Origin: Pseudomonas sp. HN11
GTDB taxonomy: Bacteria; Pseudomonadota; Gammaproteobacteria; Pseudomonadales; Pseudomonadaceae
Assembly: GCF_021390155.1 (NCBI RefSeq)
Contig: NZ_CP089985.1
Coordinates: 2,863,001 to 2,927,000, forward strand
Reading direction: 5' to 3'
Length of the DNA stretch: 64,000 nucleotides
In this document: positions 9,150 through 17,523 of the stretch, piece after piece
Numbering within the stretch: position 1 is the first letter of the stretch
Layout of the letters: every line of letters starts with the position of its first letter
Made by a program: the position numbers and the translations under genes
Notes under the pieces: generated by a model
Database searches by the model: none
Seen by the model: only the letters and a program-made list of their open reading frames with translations
What the model was told of the DNA's origin: nothing

Positions 9150-10444
9150 CTGACTACAGCTTCAACCCGGCCCCGGTCCGACGCGTCGCGATCATCGGCG
9201 GCAACCGCATCCCTTTTGCACGCTCCAACACGGTGTACGCTTACGACAGCAACCAGGACCTGCTGGTCGCCGCCCTCCAGGGGCTCGTCGACCGCTATAA
9301 TCTGCACGGCCAGCGGCTGGGTGAGTTTGCCGCTGGCGCTGTGATCAAACACTCGCGGGACTTCAACTTGGCCCGTGAGTCGCTGCTGTCCACCACCTTG
9401 TCCCCGGACACGCCGGCCTACGATGTGCAGCAAGCTTGCGGCACCGGCCTGGAAGCCGCGTTGCTGGTGGCGAACAAGATTGCCCTCGGCCAGATCGAAG
9501 TGGGCATTGCTGGCGGTTCCGATACCACCTCCGACGCGCCCATCGGCATCAACGAATCCTTGCGCCACACCTTGCTCGCGGCCAATCGTGCCAAGGGCAT
9601 GGGCGACAAGTTAAAGGCGCTGATGAAAGTCCAGCCATCGATGTTCTTCAAGCCGCTGCTGCCACGTAACGGCGAGCCCCGTACCGGCCTGTCCATGGGC
9701 GAGCACTGCGAAGAAATGGCCAAGCGCTGGCAGATCAAGCGCCTGGCCCAGGATGAGTTGACCCTCACCAGCCATCAACGTCTGGATGCGGCCTACAACC
9801 GCGGCTTTTTCGACGACCTGATCAGCCCCTATCGCGGCTTGGCGAAGGACAATAATCTGCGCGCCGATGCCAGCCTGGAGAAACTCGCCGGCCTGTCTCC
9901 AGCCTACGATCGTCAGAACGGTACCCTCACGGCCGGCAACTCCACTCCGCTGACCGATGGCGCCTCGGTGGTGCTGTTGGCCAGTGAGGAATGGGCGGCC
10001 GCCAACGGCTGGCCGGTGTTGGCTTATCTGCGTACTGGCGAAACCGCAGCGGTGAACTTTGTCGACGGCACCGAAGGCTTGCTGATGGCCCCAGCCTACG
10101 CGGTGCCGCGCATGCTCAAGCGCGAAGGCTTGAGCTTCACTGACTTCGACTTTTTCGAGATCCACGAAGCCTTTGCCGCCCAGGTGTTGTGCACACTCAA
10201 AGCCTGGGAAGACGCCGATTATTGCCGCGAGCGTCTAGGCTTGGACGCACCGCTGGGCCCTATCGACCGCACGAAAATGAACGTCAACGGTGGCTCGCTC
10301 GGTTGTGGCCATCCATTCGCCGCCACTGGGGGGCGGCAGTTGGCGGTGCTGGCCAAGCTCATCCATGAGAGTGGCGGCGGGCGTGGCCTGATTTCCATCT
10401 GCGCGGCGGGTGGGCTGGGCATTACCGCCATCGTCGAAAAGTAG
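9146..10444 (+). CDS. Acetyl-CoA C-acyltransferase (FadI-type thiolase)
   Basis: Thiolase (432 aa) that cleaves 3-oxoacyl-CoA to acetyl-CoA and a shortened acyl-CoA, or runs in reverse. Catalytic residues are visible: nucleophile Cys98 in DVQQACGTGLEAA, His340 in EIHEAFAAQ, and Cys387/His389 in LGCGHPFAATGG. The length and the long loop region resemble FadI-type thiolases rather than the ~390-aa PhaA/FadA group. It overlaps the MaoC stop by 4 bp and is followed 31 bp later by the acyl-CoA ligase, completing the block. Confidence 0.9.
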   Translation: MTDYSFNPAPVRRVAIIGGNRIPFARSNTVYAYDSNQDLLVAALQGLVDRYNLHGQRLGEFAAGAVIKHSRDFNLARESLLSTTLSPDTPAYDVQQACGTGLEAALLVANKIALGQIEVGIAGGSDTTSDAPIGINESLRHTLLAANRAKGMGDKLKALMKVQPSMFFKPLLPRNGEPRTGLSMGEHCEEMAKRWQIKRLAQDELTLTSHQRLDAAYNRGFFDDLISPYRGLAKDNNLRADASLEKLAGLSPAYDRQNGTLTAGNSTPLTDGASVVLLASEEWAAANGWPVLAYLRTGETAAVNFVDGTEGLLMAPAYAVPRMLKREGLSFTDFDFFEIHEAFAAQVLCTLKAWEDADYCRERLGLDAPLGPIDRTKMNVNGGSLGCGHPFAATGGRQLAVLAKLIHESGGGRGLISICAAGGLGITAIVEK

Positions 10445-10475
10445 CTCTATCAAAAACAACAACAAGGAGACTGCC

Positions 10476-12179
10476 ATGAACGCTGTAAGCCTGGAACACA
10501 CCGAACGGATCTGGTTGAACGCTTACCTGCCTGGCGTCCCGGCGGATATCGATGCCGCTATCATGGACTACCCATCGTTACGCGAAGTGTTCCTGGAACA
10601 CCTGGACAAATTCCACGAGCGCGTGGCCTACGTCAGCATCGGCACCGAAATGACCTACGCCGACTGGCAGGTCCAGGGCATTGCGTTCGCTGCCTGGCTG
10701 CAGGGTCAGGGCGTCAAGCAAGGCGACCGCGTGGCGCTGATGATGCCCAACTGCTTGCAGTATCCGATCTGCCTGTTGGGCACGATCCTCGCCGGCGCGG
10801 TGGTGGTCAACGTCAACCCGCTGTACACCTCCCACGAGCTCAAGCACCTGCTCAAGGATAGCGGCGCGGAAACCGTGGTGATCTTCGAAAATTTCGCCCA
10901 CACCCTGGAAAAAGTCATCACCGGCAGCAGCGTCAAGCGCGTGGTGATCGCGGCCATCGGCGACTTGCTCGGCACCTTCAAGGGCGCGGCGATGAACTTC
11001 ATCCTGCGTAGCGTGCAAAAGCAGGTGCCGGCGTTCAACCTGCGGGGGGCGGTGCGTTTCAACCAGGTATTGAAACAGGGGCGGGCGCTCAACCATTTTC
11101 CGGTAGAGATGCAGCTCGATGACCTGGCTTTTCTGCAGTACACCGGCGGCACCACGGGGGATGCCAAGGGTGTGATGCTCAGCCACCGCAATATCATCGC
11201 CAACCTGTTGCAAGCCAAGGCCTGGGTGGGTGACCAACTGGATCAGGACAAACAGGAGACCAACGTCACCTTGTTGCCGCTGTATCACATCTTTTCCCTG
11301 ACGGTGAATTGCCTGATGTTCATGTGCCTGGGCGGGCGCAACATCCTGATCGCCAACCCACGGGACGTGAAGCGCGTGCAGATGATACTGCGCAAGGAAC
11401 GCTTTAATGGGATTGCCGGGGTTAACACCTTGTTCAACGGTCTGCTGGAGAACAAGGAATTCTGCGCACGGGACTTTTCCGACCTGCGCATGGTAATCGC
11501 GGGCGGCATGGCCACGCACACGGCAGTGGCCAAGCGCTGGAAGGAAGTCACTGGGCTGCCGATCATCGAAGGCTACGGCCTCACCGAGTGTTCGCCGGTG
11601 GTGAGCATCAGCCCGATCAACATTGCGCGCATGCGCGAGATGGAGTTCACAGGCAGCATCGGCGTGCCATTACCGTCGACCTGGGTACGCTTTATTCGCG
11701 AAGATGGCGAACTGGCCGACATAGGCGAGCAGGGCGAACTGCAAGTGCGTGGGCCGCAGGTGATGCAGGGCTACTGGAAACGACCGGAGGCCACTGCCGA
11801 GGTGCTGGACGCCGAGGGATGGTTGTCGACGGGTGATATCGGCGTGATGGACGAGCGCGGCTACATCCGCCTGGTGGACCGCAAAAAGGACATGATCCTG
11901 GTCTCGGGTTTCAATGTGTACCCCAATGAAATCGAGGACGTGGTGGCGCTTCATCCTGGCGTGGCCGAAGTGGCGGCGATTGGGGTGGAAGATGGCGTGA
12001 CCGGGGAGAAGGTCAAGATTATCGTGGTGCGCAAGGACCCGAACCTGACCCAGGAGCAGATACTGGCGCACTGCCGGGAATATCTGACAGGGTACAAAAT
12101 GCCGAAATATGTGGAGTTCCGCACCACCGAGTTGCCCAAGACCACCGTCGGCAAAGTGCTGCGCCGGGCCTTGCGCTGA
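10476..12179 (+). CDS. Long-chain fatty-acid-CoA ligase (FadD-type AMP-binding enzyme)
   Basis: ATP-dependent acyl-CoA synthetase (567 aa; E. coli FadD is 561) that activates fatty acids through an acyl-adenylate. ANL-family motifs in order: YTGGTTGDAKGVMLSH near 222, YGLTECSPV near 367, the STGDIGVMDERGYIRLVDR hinge block near 450-470, and the terminal PKTTVGKVLRR bearing the adenylation lysine. The start is the ATG with AAGGAG seven bases upstream; an upstream in-frame ATG lies inside the thiolase. As last gene of the set it would feed free fatty acids, for example from alkane oxidation, to fadE. Chromosomal fadD1/fadD2 genes normally exist elsewhere in Pseudomonas, so this is likely a dedicated paralogue. 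Confidence 0.9.
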   Translation: MNAVSLEHTERIWLNAYLPGVPADIDAAIMDYPSLREVFLEHLDKFHERVAYVSIGTEMTYADWQVQGIAFAAWLQGQGVKQGDRVALMMPNCLQYPICLLGTILAGAVVVNVNPLYTSHELKHLLKDSGAETVVIFENFAHTLEKVITGSSVKRVVIAAIGDLLGTFKGAAMNFILRSVQKQVPAFNLRGAVRFNQVLKQGRALNHFPVEMQLDDLAFLQYTGGTTGDAKGVMLSHRNIIANLLQAKAWVGDQLDQDKQETNVTLLPLYHIFSLTVNCLMFMCLGGRNILIANPRDVKRVQMILRKERFNGIAGVNTLFNGLLENKEFCARDFSDLRMVIAGGMATHTAVAKRWKEVTGLPIIEGYGLTECSPVVSISPINIARMREMEFTGSIGVPLPSTWVRFIREDGELADIGEQGELQVRGPQVMQGYWKRPEATAEVLDAEGWLSTGDIGVMDERGYIRLVDRKKDMILVSGFNVYPNEIEDVVALHPGVAEVAAIGVEDGVTGEKVKIIVVRKDPNLTQEQILAHCREYLTGYKMPKYVEFRTTELPKTTVGKVLRRALR

Positions 12180-12202
12180 TCTTACGGCTTAGGTGAGTCA
12201 AT

Positions 12203-12290
12203 GTGGGAGCGGGCTTGCTCGCGAATGCGGAGTGTCAGTGCATGAATCTGGCGACTGACGCACTGCATTCGCGAGCAAGCCCGCTCCCAC
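12203..12290. repeat. REPIN: two inverted REP palindromes
   Basis: GTGGGAGCGGGCTTGCTCGC... (12203-12228) is repeated as its exact reverse complement at 12265-12290, with a 36-bp spacer. This is the fluorescens-group REP sequence in the inverted pair arrangement spread by REP-associated tyrosine transposases. Here it fills the gap between the convergent ligase and oxidoreductase genes and could fold into a long hairpin that ends both transcripts. Confidence 0.9.
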
Positions 12291-12293
12291 GGT

Positions 12294-13409
12294 TTAGACC
12301 GTGCCCACTTGTACCCAGCGTTCTTCACGGGCTGCCACGCGAATCGCCGTCGCCAACCGCTCCACCTCCCACGCCCCCTCGAAGTCCGTGCCATCCGCAC
12401 CTTGACCGGCCAGCGCCAGAATCAACTCCTGCACCTCCAGTGTCTTCAACTCGTTGTACCCCAACTGATGGCCCGCCGCTGGGCTGAACGCTGCATAACC
12501 GGGCAGGGCAGGGCCTGCGAGCAGACGTTGGAATCCGTCCTGGCCCACGCGACAGACCTGCAATTCATTCAACCGCTCCTGATCGAACGCCAAGGTGCCT
12601 TGGGTCCCGCTGATCTCGAAATTCAGGTGATTTTTGTACCCCTGCTTGAGCCAACTGCTGCTCACCGTCCCGCGCGCGCCATTGGCGAAGCGCAGCAGGG
12701 CGTGCACCTGATCATCCACCGCGATGGGTTTGTGCTCCGAGCTACCTTTGACGGACGGTCGCTGGGCGTGGACGGTCTGGGTATCGGCGCACACACTGAC
12801 CACATCACCCACCAGATAACGCGCCATAGACAGCAAGTGGCTGCCCAGGTCCGCCAGGGCGCCGCCGGCATGCTCGACTTCGCAACGCCACGACCATGGC
12901 GAGGCCGGGTCGGCCATGAAGTCTTCGCTGAACTCGCCCTGGAAGCTGATGATTTCGCCCAGTTCGCCCTTGGCAATCATTTGCCGCGCCAGCGTAATCA
13001 TCGGGTTGTGCTGGTAGTTGTAACCCACCCGTGTCACTACGCCTGCCTTACTGGCGGCGCGGCGCATGGCGTCGGCTTGTTCCAGGCTCACGGCCAGAGG
13101 TTTTTCGCAATATACCGCCTTGCCTGCGGCGATGGCCGCCATGGCCATGGGGTAGTGCAAATGGTTGGGGGTGGTGATGGCTACTACATCGACGTTGGGA
13201 TTATCGATCAACGCCTGCCAGTCGCCATGGGCCTGTGCAAATCCCCAGGCGGTGGCGCAGCGCTGTGCGCGTTCGGTGTCGGCATCGGCCAGTGCCGCCA
13301 GCTTCAGGTGTGCCGGCAGTTCGAATACCGCGCGAGCGTTATTAAAGGCCAAGGCGTGGGCGCGTCCCATGAAGCCTGTGCCGATCAAGCCGATTCCGAG
13401 TTCACGCAT
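12294..13409 (-). CDS. Gfo/Idh/MocA-family NAD(P)-dependent oxidoreductase
   Basis: Sugar- or cyclitol-type dehydrogenase (371 aa). The N-terminal Rossmann fold shows GTGFMG at 10-15 after a short beta strand, and the family motif CEKPLAVSLEQA near residue 100 carries the conserved Glu-Lys-Pro. The C-terminal half is the alpha/beta substrate domain (GALADLGSHLL contains the conserved His-type block). AAAGGA lies at a good distance from the ATG. It is monocistronic, convergent to the ligase and divergent from the next gene. A GGAA-N6-TTCC dyad upstream suggests control by an inositol-type RpiR regulator, so inositol or a derivative is a candidate substrate; that is inference. Confidence 0.85.
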   Translation of the reverse strand: MRELGIGLIGTGFMGRAHALAFNNARAVFELPAHLKLAALADADTERAQRCATAWGFAQAHGDWQALIDNPNVDVVAITTPNHLHYPMAMAAIAAGKAVYCEKPLAVSLEQADAMRRAASKAGVVTRVGYNYQHNPMITLARQMIAKGELGEIISFQGEFSEDFMADPASPWSWRCEVEHAGGALADLGSHLLSMARYLVGDVVSVCADTQTVHAQRPSVKGSSEHKPIAVDDQVHALLRFANGARGTVSSSWLKQGYKNHLNFEISGTQGTLAFDQERLNELQVCRVGQDGFQRLLAGPALPGYAAFSPAAGHQLGYNELKTLEVQELILALAGQGADGTDFEGAWEVERLATAIRVAAREERWVQVGTV

Positions 13410-13452
13410 CGCCGTGGTCCTTTGGATTATTGTTTTCAGAAGGGCTATTAAT

Positions 13453-13494
13453 GGAATAAAAATTCCCTAAATTCAATAGATAGAATAAAAATTC
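13453..13494. promoter_or_regulatory. IolR-like operator: two GGAA-N6-TTCC type dyads
   Basis: GGAATAAAAATTCC at 13453-13466 fits GGAA-N6-TTCC exactly, and AGAATAAAAATTCA at 13482-13495 repeats its core; the two share a 12-base identity at 29-bp spacing. They lie 44 to 86 bp upstream of the oxidoreductase start on the minus strand. GGAA-N6-TTCC is the site described for RpiR-family IolR regulators of myo-inositol genes in alphaproteobacteria. Assignment to such a regulator here is inferred. Confidence 0.5.
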
Positions 13495-13700
13495 ATAAGG
13501 GTTACGATGATCACCCCGGCGAATGCAACTATATTCAGGCTCTGACGAAAGGGCGTCAGTTAACAAAAGATAACGTAGCGCCGATTGTCAGACGATTCGA
13601 AAGCCCGATAGGATGGCCCCTGCTTCCTCCAGGCGCTCTAGATTGCAGGTTTCAAGGCCCCGGAAGGCAGCGATAACAATAATAAATGGGAGAAAGGTCT

Positions 13701-14756
13701 ATGAGTGAGCCTGTCATGGGGTGGGTTGTCTGCCGCCCACGCGCCGCACGCAGGGTTGCGATGCTGGCCGCAGCGCTCTCGCTGTTTGGACTGGGGGTGA
13801 CGGCGGCCGCGTTGTCGACCTCTGTCCAGGCCGCCGGTGATACCTCGTTTGCGATTGAATCCCCCAAGGCCGCCAAAGGCCTGATGATCGATGTTGTCCG
13901 CGCGGGCAAACGCCTGGTGGCGGTCGGTGATCGCGGGCACATCCTCTATTCCGATGACCAGGGCAGCACCTGGACCCAAGCCAAAGTCCCCACCCGGCAG
14001 TTGCTCACGGCGGTGTTTTTCGTCGATGACAAGAGAGGCTGGGCGGTGGGCCACGATGCGCAAATTCTTGCCAGCTCCGATGGCGGCGCCACCTGGAGCC
14101 AGCAATACCAGGATCTCAAGCGCGAAGCCCCGTTGCTCGACGTATGGTTCAACGACGCCAACCACGGGCTGGCCGTCGGTGCCTACGGTGCGTTGGTCGA
14201 AACCACCGACGGCGGCAAGACCTGGGAGGACGTCAGCGACCGCCTCGACAACGAAGACCAATACCATCTCAACGCCATCGCCCGTATCAAGGGCGCTGGC
14301 CTGCTTATCGTCGGTGAGCAGGGCAGCATGTTCCGCTCCAGCGACGACGGCCAGACCTGGGAAAAGCTTGAAGGCCCCTACGAGGGTTCGCTGTTTGGCG
14401 TGATCAGCACGGCGCAGCCGCAAACCCTGCTGGCGTATGGGTTGCGCGGCAACCTGTACCGCTCCACGGATTTCGGCAGCACCTGGGAGCAAGTTGAGCT
14501 GAACGCCGCGCGGGGAGCGCTGGAGTTTGGTTTGTCCGGAGCGACGTTGTTGGATGACGGTTCGATTGTTGTCGTCGGCAACGGTGGCAGCGTGGTGGTC
14601 AGCCATGACGACGGCGTGACATTCAGCGTGTTCAACCGTCCGGACCGCATTTCCCTTTCGTCCGTCACGGCGGCCGGCAATGGCAACTTGATTCTGGCCG
14701 GGCAGGGTGGCGTGCGTGTTGCCACGCCAACTGGCGCTGAACCGACAAAACAATAA
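13701..14756 (+). CDS. YCF48/BNR-repeat exported beta-propeller protein
   Basis: Secreted beta-propeller (351 aa) of the Ycf48/BNR-repeat type. A twin-basic N-terminus and hydrophobic segment form a signal peptide ending near SVQAA. The rest has repeated blades of the form GDRGHILYSDDQGSTW, GHDAQILASSDGGATW, GAYGALVETTDGGKTW, GEQGSMFRSSDDGQTW and LRGNLYRSTDFGSTW, the Asp-box-like signature of this family. The ATG after AGAAAGG is preferred over one 15 bases upstream that precedes that ribosome site. It lies 16 bp before an RND exporter; this pairing is common in pseudomonads and suggests a periplasmic partner of the exporter. Biochemical role unknown. Confidence 0.82.
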   Translation: MSEPVMGWVVCRPRAARRVAMLAAALSLFGLGVTAAALSTSVQAAGDTSFAIESPKAAKGLMIDVVRAGKRLVAVGDRGHILYSDDQGSTWTQAKVPTRQLLTAVFFVDDKRGWAVGHDAQILASSDGGATWSQQYQDLKREAPLLDVWFNDANHGLAVGAYGALVETTDGGKTWEDVSDRLDNEDQYHLNAIARIKGAGLLIVGEQGSMFRSSDDGQTWEKLEGPYEGSLFGVISTAQPQTLLAYGLRGNLYRSTDFGSTWEQVELNAARGALEFGLSGATLLDDGSIVVVGNGGSVVVSHDDGVTFSVFNRPDRISLSSVTAAGNGNLILAGQGGVRVATPTGAEPTKQ

Positions 14757-14772
14757 GAAGGGCGGGGATAGA

Positions 14773-17148
14773 ATGAGCAGTCATCACAACGATAAAGCGA
14801 CCTTTCTTGAGCGCCTGATCTTCAACAACCGCCCGGCAGTGATCGTGATCTGCCTGCTGGTGAGCATTTTCCTGTTCTGGCAGGCGACGTTGATTCGCCC
14901 GTCCACCAGCTTTGAAAAAATGATCCCCCTCAAGCACCCCTTCATCGAGAAGATGATGGAGCACCGCAATGACCTGGCGAACCTGGGCAACACGGTGCGC
15001 ATCTCGGTGGAGGCCAAGGACGGCGACATCTTTACCCAGTCATACATGGAAACCCTGCGGCAGATCAACGACGAGGTGTTCTACATTTCCGGCGTCGACC
15101 GCTCGGGCCTCAAGTCGCTGTGGAGCCCCAGCGTGCGCTGGACCGAAGTGACCGAAGAAGGTTTTGCCGGCGGTGAAGTGATCCCGCAAAGCTACAACGG
15201 CTCGCCTGAAAGCCTCGATCAGCTGCGCAACAACGTGCTCAAGTCTGGCCAGGTCGGGCGCCTGGTGGCCAACGATTTCAAGTCGAGCATCGTCGACATC
15301 CCGCTGCTGGAGTCCTACCCGGACCCGCAGGACCAGGGCAAGTTGCTGGCCCTGGACTACCGCAAGTTCTCCCATGAGCTTGAAGACAAGATCCGCACCA
15401 AATTCCAGGAGCAGAATCCCAACGTCCAGATTCATATCGTCGGTTTCGCCAAGAAAGTCGGCGACCTGATCGATGGCCTGATCATGGTGGTGCTGTTCTT
15501 CGGCGTGGCCTTCGGCATCACCCTGGTCCTGCTGCTGTGGTTCACCAACTGCCTGCGCAGCACCATTGCGGTGTTGAGCACCACCCTGGTGGCGGTGGTC
15601 TGGCAACTGGGCCTGATGCATGCCGCCGGGTTCGGGCTGGATCCCTACTCGATGCTGGTGCCGTTCCTGATCTTCGCCATCGGTATTTCCCACGGCGTAC
15701 AGAAGATCAACGGTATCGCCCTGCAATCCAGCGAAGCGGACAACGCACTGACCGCGGCGCGCCGCACCTTCCGCCAACTGTTTCTGCCAGGGATGATCGC
15801 GATTCTCGCCGACGCGGTGGGCTTTATCACGCTGTTGATCATAGACATTGGCGTGATCCGCGAACTGGCCATCGGCGCCTCTATCGGCGTGGCGGTGATC
15901 GTGTTCACCAACCTCATCCTCCTGCCAGTGGCGATTTCCTACGTCGGTATCAGCAAACGCGCGATTGCCAAGAGCAAGAAAGACGCGAACCGCGAGCATC
16001 CGTTCTGGCGCCTGCTGTCGAAATTCGCCAGCCCGAAAGTCGCGCCAGTCTCGATCTTCCTGGCCCTGATCGCCTTTGGTGGTGGCCTCTGGTACAGCCA
16101 GAACCTCAAGATCGGCGACCTCGACCAAGGCGCGCCGGAACTGCGCCCGGACTCGCGCTACAACAAAGACAACAACTTCATCATCAGCAACTACTCCACC
16201 AGCTCCGACGTGTTGGTGGTGATGGTCAAGACCAAGGCCGAAGGCTGCTCGCGTTATGAAGCCATGGCGCCCATCGACCAGTTGATGTGGAAGATGCAGA
16301 ACACCGAGGGCGTGCAGTCGGCGATCTCGCTGGTTACCGTGTCCAAGCAGATGATCAAGGGCATGAACGAGGGCAACCTGAAATGGGAAACGCTGTCGCG
16401 TAACCCGGATGTACTGAACAACTCCATCGCCCGCGCCGATGGGCTGTACAACAATACCTGCTCGCTGGCACCGGTGCTGGTGTTCCTCAACGACCACAAG
16501 GCCGAAACCCTCGACCGCGCGGTGCATGCGGTGCAGGACTTCGCCAAGGAAAACAACAAGGACGGCCTGGAGTTCATCCTCGCCGCCGGTAACGCCGGGA
16601 TCGAGGCCGCCACCAACGAGGTGATCAAGGAATCGGAACTGACCATCCTGATCCTGGTGTACCTGTGCGTGGCGACCATGTGCATGATTACCTTCCGCTC
16701 CTGGGCGGCGACCCTGTGCATCGTGCTGCCGCTGGTCCTGACCTCGGTGCTGGGCAACGCGCTGATGGCGTTCATGGGCATCGGCGTGAAGGTCGCGACC
16801 TTGCCGGTGGTGGCGTTGGGCGTGGGGATTGGCGTGGACTACGGCATCTACATCTACAGCCGCCTGGAGAGTTTCCTGCGTGCCGGGTTGCCGTTGCAAG
16901 AGGCCTACTATCAGACGCTCAAGTCCACCGGTAAGGCCGTGCTGTTCACCGGCCTGTGCCTGGCGATTGGCGTGTGCACCTGGATCTTCTCGGCCATCAA
17001 GTTCCAGGCCGACATGGGCCTGATGCTGACCTTCATGCTGTTGTGGAACATGTTTGGTGCGTTGTGGCTGCTGCCGGCGCTGGCGCGTTTCCTGATCAAA
17101 CCCGAGAAACTGGCAGGGCAGAAGGGCAACTCACTCTTCGCGCATTGA
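14773..17148 (+). CDS. RND-superfamily (MMPL-type) membrane exporter
   Basis: Inner-membrane transporter (791 aa) of the predicted-exporter RND branch. It has the duplicated RND layout: a TM helix near residues 25-45, a large periplasmic loop, about five TM helices near 235-400, then the same pattern again with loop ~430-630 and helices ~635-780. The second copy of the membrane domain holds VVALGVGIGVDYGIYIYSRLE, the segment that carries the proton-relay Asp in MMPL/RND proteins. The start is taken at MSSHHNDK rather than an ATG inside the upstream gene. Substrate is not readable from sequence; given the lipid genes nearby, a hydrophobic compound is possible. Confidence 0.87.
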   Translation: MSSHHNDKATFLERLIFNNRPAVIVICLLVSIFLFWQATLIRPSTSFEKMIPLKHPFIEKMMEHRNDLANLGNTVRISVEAKDGDIFTQSYMETLRQINDEVFYISGVDRSGLKSLWSPSVRWTEVTEEGFAGGEVIPQSYNGSPESLDQLRNNVLKSGQVGRLVANDFKSSIVDIPLLESYPDPQDQGKLLALDYRKFSHELEDKIRTKFQEQNPNVQIHIVGFAKKVGDLIDGLIMVVLFFGVAFGITLVLLLWFTNCLRSTIAVLSTTLVAVVWQLGLMHAAGFGLDPYSMLVPFLIFAIGISHGVQKINGIALQSSEADNALTAARRTFRQLFLPGMIAILADAVGFITLLIIDIGVIRELAIGASIGVAVIVFTNLILLPVAISYVGISKRAIAKSKKDANREHPFWRLLSKFASPKVAPVSIFLALIAFGGGLWYSQNLKIGDLDQGAPELRPDSRYNKDNNFIISNYSTSSDVLVVMVKTKAEGCSRYEAMAPIDQLMWKMQNTEGVQSAISLVTVSKQMIKGMNEGNLKWETLSRNPDVLNNSIARADGLYNNTCSLAPVLVFLNDHKAETLDRAVHAVQDFAKENNKDGLEFILAAGNAGIEAATNEVIKESELTILILVYLCVATMCMITFRSWAATLCIVLPLVLTSVLGNALMAFMGIGVKVATLPVVALGVGIGVDYGIYIYSRLESFLRAGLPLQEAYYQTLKSTGKAVLFTGLCLAIGVCTWIFSAIKFQADMGLMLTFMLLWNMFGALWLLPALARFLIKPEKLAGQKGNSLFAH

Positions 17149-17175
17149 TCGATTAGACCATTGCCGCAAGGCACC

Positions 17176-17212
17176 GCGGGGGAATTGACCTATCATGTGT
17201 CTTTTCCCCCGC
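17176..17212. terminator. Inverted repeat after the RND gene
   Basis: GCGGGGGAA and TTCCCCCGC form a perfect 9-bp stem around a 19-base loop, 27 bp after the exporter stop and 14 bp before the next start. It may be a terminator of the exporter operon; no clear T-run follows. Confidence 0.4.
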
Positions 17213-17226
17213 AGTGACTTCACATC

Positions 17227-17523
17227 ATGACCGATTCGCAACCCAACCTGAGCACCGCCCTGACCGACAGCGACATGCTGATCATCAACGGACTGCATGC
17301 CTTCGACTTCACGTTCGACCAGCACTTGCTGATCGAAAGCATGGATGGCCGGGAACTCAAGCGTTGGATGTTCAGTCCAGAACAACTGAGCGCCGCCACC
17401 TTTGATGACAGCTTGCAAAGCTGGCTCTTGCGCAACGAAGACGGTGAACACCGTCTGGTCTGCCTGAACGCGATCAAGGGCGACAACAATAACGATGAGG
17501 ATGAAGCGGATGATGATGCGTAA
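17227..17523 (+). CDS. Small acidic conserved protein (DUF5629-like)
   Basis: A 98-aa cytoplasmic protein with no signal peptide or membrane segment. The body (ALTDSDMLIINGLHAFDF... RELKRWMFSPEQLSAATFDD) looks globular and ends in a strongly acidic tail (DNNNDEDEADDDA). I associate it with the Pseudomonas family DUF5629, with moderate certainty. Its stop codon lies inside the start region of the lactonase gene, so the two are probably one transcript. The function is unknown. Confidence 0.65.
   Translation: MTDSQPNLSTALTDSDMLIINGLHAFDFTFDQHLLIESMDGRELKRWMFSPEQLSAATFDDSLQSWLLRNEDGEHRLVCLNAIKGDNNNDEDEADDDA

Noticed and set aside
15040..16899. 619-codon minus-strand ORF opposite the RND gene
   Set aside because: Shadow frame with His/Gln/Arg-rich low-complexity translation; the plus-strand RND protein has clear motifs throughout.
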